A DNA stretch of 8,151 nt, from contig CAYRMG010000050.1 in the NCBI GenBank assembly GCA_964425585.1, forward strand, positions 1 through 8,151, in the 5' to 3' direction. Positions within the stretch are counted from its first letter, which is position 1, and each line of letters opens with the position of its first letter. Below, piece after piece: positions 7,061 to 8,151 of this stretch. The DNA comes from Aquifex sp964425585. GTDB lineage: Bacteria > Aquificota > Aquificia > Aquificales > Aquificaceae. Below the pieces are notes generated by a model. That model did no database searches and was not told where the DNA came from. It was given only the letters and a program-made list of their open reading frames with translations. The position numbers were made by a program, and so were the translations under genes.

Positions 7061-7937
7061 TGACCTTATATATTAAAACAGGTTTATTGAGTTTTCCCAG
7101 GAGTTTTGTTGCCGTATTTCCGAGGATTATCTTCTTGAGTCCGGAAAGTCCCTTGGAGCCTATAATCAGGAGTTCAACGTTTTCATTTTCGTTTACGTAT
7201 CGCGCTATCTCATCTACTGGGTTTTTCCCTTCGGTATAAATAATTTCCGCTTTTAAGCCCTCTTTATCAAACTTTTCTTTCAACTCTTTGAGAAGCTTTC
7301 TCTTTTCCTCCCTTAATTTTTCTTCAAACTTCTTCTTCAGGGTATCAACAACCGGCAGGTTAAAGGGTTCTTCCACATGAATTATTTTTACACTTACACC
7401 GAAAGGTTTCAGAAACTTTAGGGAAAACTCAACCGCTTTCTGGCTCGTTTTAGAAAAATCATAAGCTATCACTGCACTTTTTTTAAACTCTACCTCACTT
7501 CCTTTTATTACAAAGTTGCTAACTTTTCCGTGTTTTACCACCTTTTCGGTTGTGGAACCTATCAGTATCTTTTCTACAAGACTTTTTTTATGTCCTCCGA
7601 GGAATACAAGATTCGGTTTTATTTTATCTTCATACTCAAGTATAGTATCCGCAGGATCTCCCAGTTCAATATGTGTATTTACCTTTTCCCCTCCGAGAAA
7701 ATCCTTCAAAGCCTCAAGTTTCTCTTCCGCCTCTTTCCTTTTTTCTTCCTCTATTTTTTCAAGCGTTTCTATCTCTATTACCCCCACACCCATTGTCTCG
7801 GGATAGGGAAGGTAAATAATGGGAGGTATTACGTGTAAAAGATGAACCTCGGGGTTCATCTTATCCTTTATCCTTTTCACCGTTCGGAGGAGAGGGTTTG
7901 TTATATCCGAGAAATCAACGGGAACAAGAAACCTCAT
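7053..7937 (-). CDS. Tandem universal stress protein (two UspA domains)
   Basis: This is a 294-residue cytoplasmic protein with two UspA folds, about 1-145 and 153-292, each opening with a beta strand and conserved Asp (PVDFS with Asp8; YDFS with Asp160). UspA domains bind ATP through G-x2-G-x9-G-S/T. Domain 2 fits (Gly260, Gly263, Gly273) except for Asn274 in the last position. Domain 1 has Gly114, Gly127 and Ser128 but Lys117 in place of the second glycine, so its nucleotide binding may be altered. Charged, coiled-coil-like helices at about 56-80 and 199-226 lie within each domain. The protein is expected to be a pseudo-dimer with a role in stress adaptation; the exact role is unknown. There is no clear Shine-Dalgarno before the ATG at 7937, and the upstream region is AT-rich and structured. 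It is the first gene of a two-gene unit with the TPR gene. Confidence 0.93.
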   Translation of the reverse strand: MRFLVPVDFSDITNPLLRTVKRIKDKMNPEVHLLHVIPPIIYLPYPETMGVGVIEIETLEKIEEEKRKEAEEKLEALKDFLGGEKVNTHIELGDPADTILEYEDKIKPNLVFLGGHKKSLVEKILIGSTTEKVVKHGKVSNFVIKGSEVEFKKSAVIAYDFSKTSQKAVEFSLKFLKPFGVSVKIIHVEEPFNLPVVDTLKKKFEEKLREEKRKLLKELKEKFDKEGLKAEIIYTEGKNPVDEIARYVNENENVELLIIGSKGLSGLKKIILGNTATKLLGKLNKPVLIYKVNE

Positions 7938-7980
7938 AATAAAATTTTAACTAAAGTTTAGAAGCCCGAATTAAATTAAC

Positions 7981-8058
7981 TCATATGAATTTCCTTTTGG
8001 AGATTGCCAGGTTAAGGAGGATATATATGACACGAATCAGTAAGAATAACTCCTTCAT
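7981..8058 (-). CDS. Possible 25-residue hydrophobic peptide
   Basis: An ATG at 8058 opens 25 codons ending in TGA at 7981-7983. The product would be a charged start MKE, a hydrophobic core of about 16 residues (LFLLIRVIYILLNLAI) broken by one Arg, and a basic end SKRKFI, as in small single-pass membrane peptides. No Shine-Dalgarno precedes it and a stop lies a few codons upstream, so only this ATG is possible. AT-rich DNA often gives such ORFs by chance, so I hold this weakly. Confidence 0.15.
   Translation of the reverse strand: MKELFLLIRVIYILLNLAISKRKFI
8014..8020 (+). promoter_or_regulatory. Orphan perfect Shine-Dalgarno
   Basis: AAGGAGG stands six bases before an ATG at 8027, an ideal arrangement, yet only an 11-codon frame follows. 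On the opposite strand, which would be the leader of the stress-protein mRNA, the same bases read CCTCCTT, identical to the anti-Shine-Dalgarno core of 16S rRNA. Confidence 0.4.
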
Positions 8059-8061
8059 ATA
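8014..8061. repeat. Two crossing inverted repeats
   Basis: AAGGAG (8014-8019) is complementary to CTCCTT (8050-8055), and TATATGA (8024-8030) is complementary to TCATATA (8055-8061). The arms interleave and share one base, so they could form alternative hairpins or a pseudoknot-like fold, not one long stem. Loops would be 30 and 24 bases. On the plus strand the first arm covers the orphan Shine-Dalgarno. Stems this short in AT-rich DNA can arise by chance. Confidence 0.4.
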
Positions 8062-8062
8062 A
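8027..8062 (+). CDS. Possible 11-codon ORF behind the orphan Shine-Dalgarno
   Basis: ATG at 8027 begins MTRISKNNSFI and stops at TAA 8060-8062. The only support is the ideal AAGGAGG spacing. No plus-strand gene follows within the window and the next apparent gene is convergent, so it is not an evident leader peptide. It may be chance or a very small gene. Confidence 0.15.
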   Translation: MTRISKNNSFI

Positions 8063-8108
8063 AAATACGTTTTCTATTCGTTCATTTATATAAGCTTCTG
8101 ATTAACCC

Positions 8109-8151
8109 TTATCCTTTTGATTCTCTAACTACCTTTACCTTATCTTGGTAT
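8109..8151 (-). CDS. Possible C-terminal end of an unidentified gene
   Basis: One minus-strand frame is open from the window edge to a TAA at 8109-8111 and reads YQDKVKVVRESKG. The alternating Lys/Val pattern and charged end look like a real protein C-terminus, and the other two minus-strand frames contain early stops. Thirteen codons are too few to identify the product. If real, the gene lies upstream in the same direction as the stress-protein gene, 171 bp away. Confidence 0.35.
   Translation of the reverse strand, partial: YQDKVKVVRESKG

Larger units (their letters stand above)
7938..8108. other. AT-rich intergenic region upstream of the stress-protein gene
   Basis: This 171-bp gap is the longest in the window and should contain the promoter of the minus-strand stress-protein/TPR unit. 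I could not identify a convincing -35/-10 pair. TAAAAT on the minus strand close to the ATG at 7937 is a possible -10, but it lacks a good -35 at normal spacing. The word TCATAT or its complement recurs at 7981-7988 (palindromic TCATATGA), 8025-8030 and 8055-8060. Two inverted repeats and two tiny ORFs are listed separately. No rho-independent terminator is evident for the gene that appears to end at 8109. Confidence 0.6.

Noticed and set aside
7990..8062. tRNA or other standard RNA gene in the right intergenic region
   Set aside because: No cloverleaf, T-loop GTTC sequence or acceptor stem pairing could be found on either strand.

Overview
The window looks like a piece of a hyperthermophilic bacterial chromosome, most likely Aquifex or a close relative. 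The proteins are rich in Lys, Glu, Ile and Tyr, Arg is mostly AGG/AGA and Ile mostly ATA. Genes are packed with overlaps of a few bases, and the sequences fit what I recall of Aquificales homologues. The lineage call is an inference and cannot be verified here.

Left block, minus strand (1-2523, transcribed right to left): hom (homoserine dehydrogenase with ACT domain), then a small MTH1187/UPF0045-type thiamine-binding protein, then argB (N-acetylglutamate kinase, cut by the window edge just before its C-terminus). hom and the small gene are 11 bp apart; the small gene and argB share an ATGA stop/start. This reads as one amino-acid biosynthesis operon.

Middle block, plus strand (2577-5426), divergent from hom across about 53 bp: a CorA-type Mg2+ channel, an unrecognised one-TM protein, a zinc-type ROK sugar kinase, a 62-residue Cys-rich protein, and an O6-alkylguanine-DNA alkyltransferase (ogt) with a recognition helix resembling hyperthermophilic archaea. 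Overlaps of 10, 8 and 32 bp and one 38-bp gap, with no clear terminator, suggest a single five-gene transcription unit of mixed functions.

Right block, minus strand (5423-7937): a tandem-domain universal stress protein followed, with an 8-bp overlap, by an exported protein made almost entirely of about 15 TPR units. The TPR gene and ogt converge so tightly that their stop codons overlap.

Right edge (7938-8151): an AT-rich intergenic stretch with a near-perfect but orphan Shine-Dalgarno sequence, two crossing inverted repeats and two tiny ORFs, followed by what may be the last 13 codons of another minus-strand gene. No RNA genes, CRISPR arrays, insertion sequences or phage genes were seen. 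Most of the window is ordinary housekeeping. The less explained parts are the one-TM protein, the Cys-rich protein overlapping ogt, the overlapping stops, and the 5' region of the stress-protein gene.
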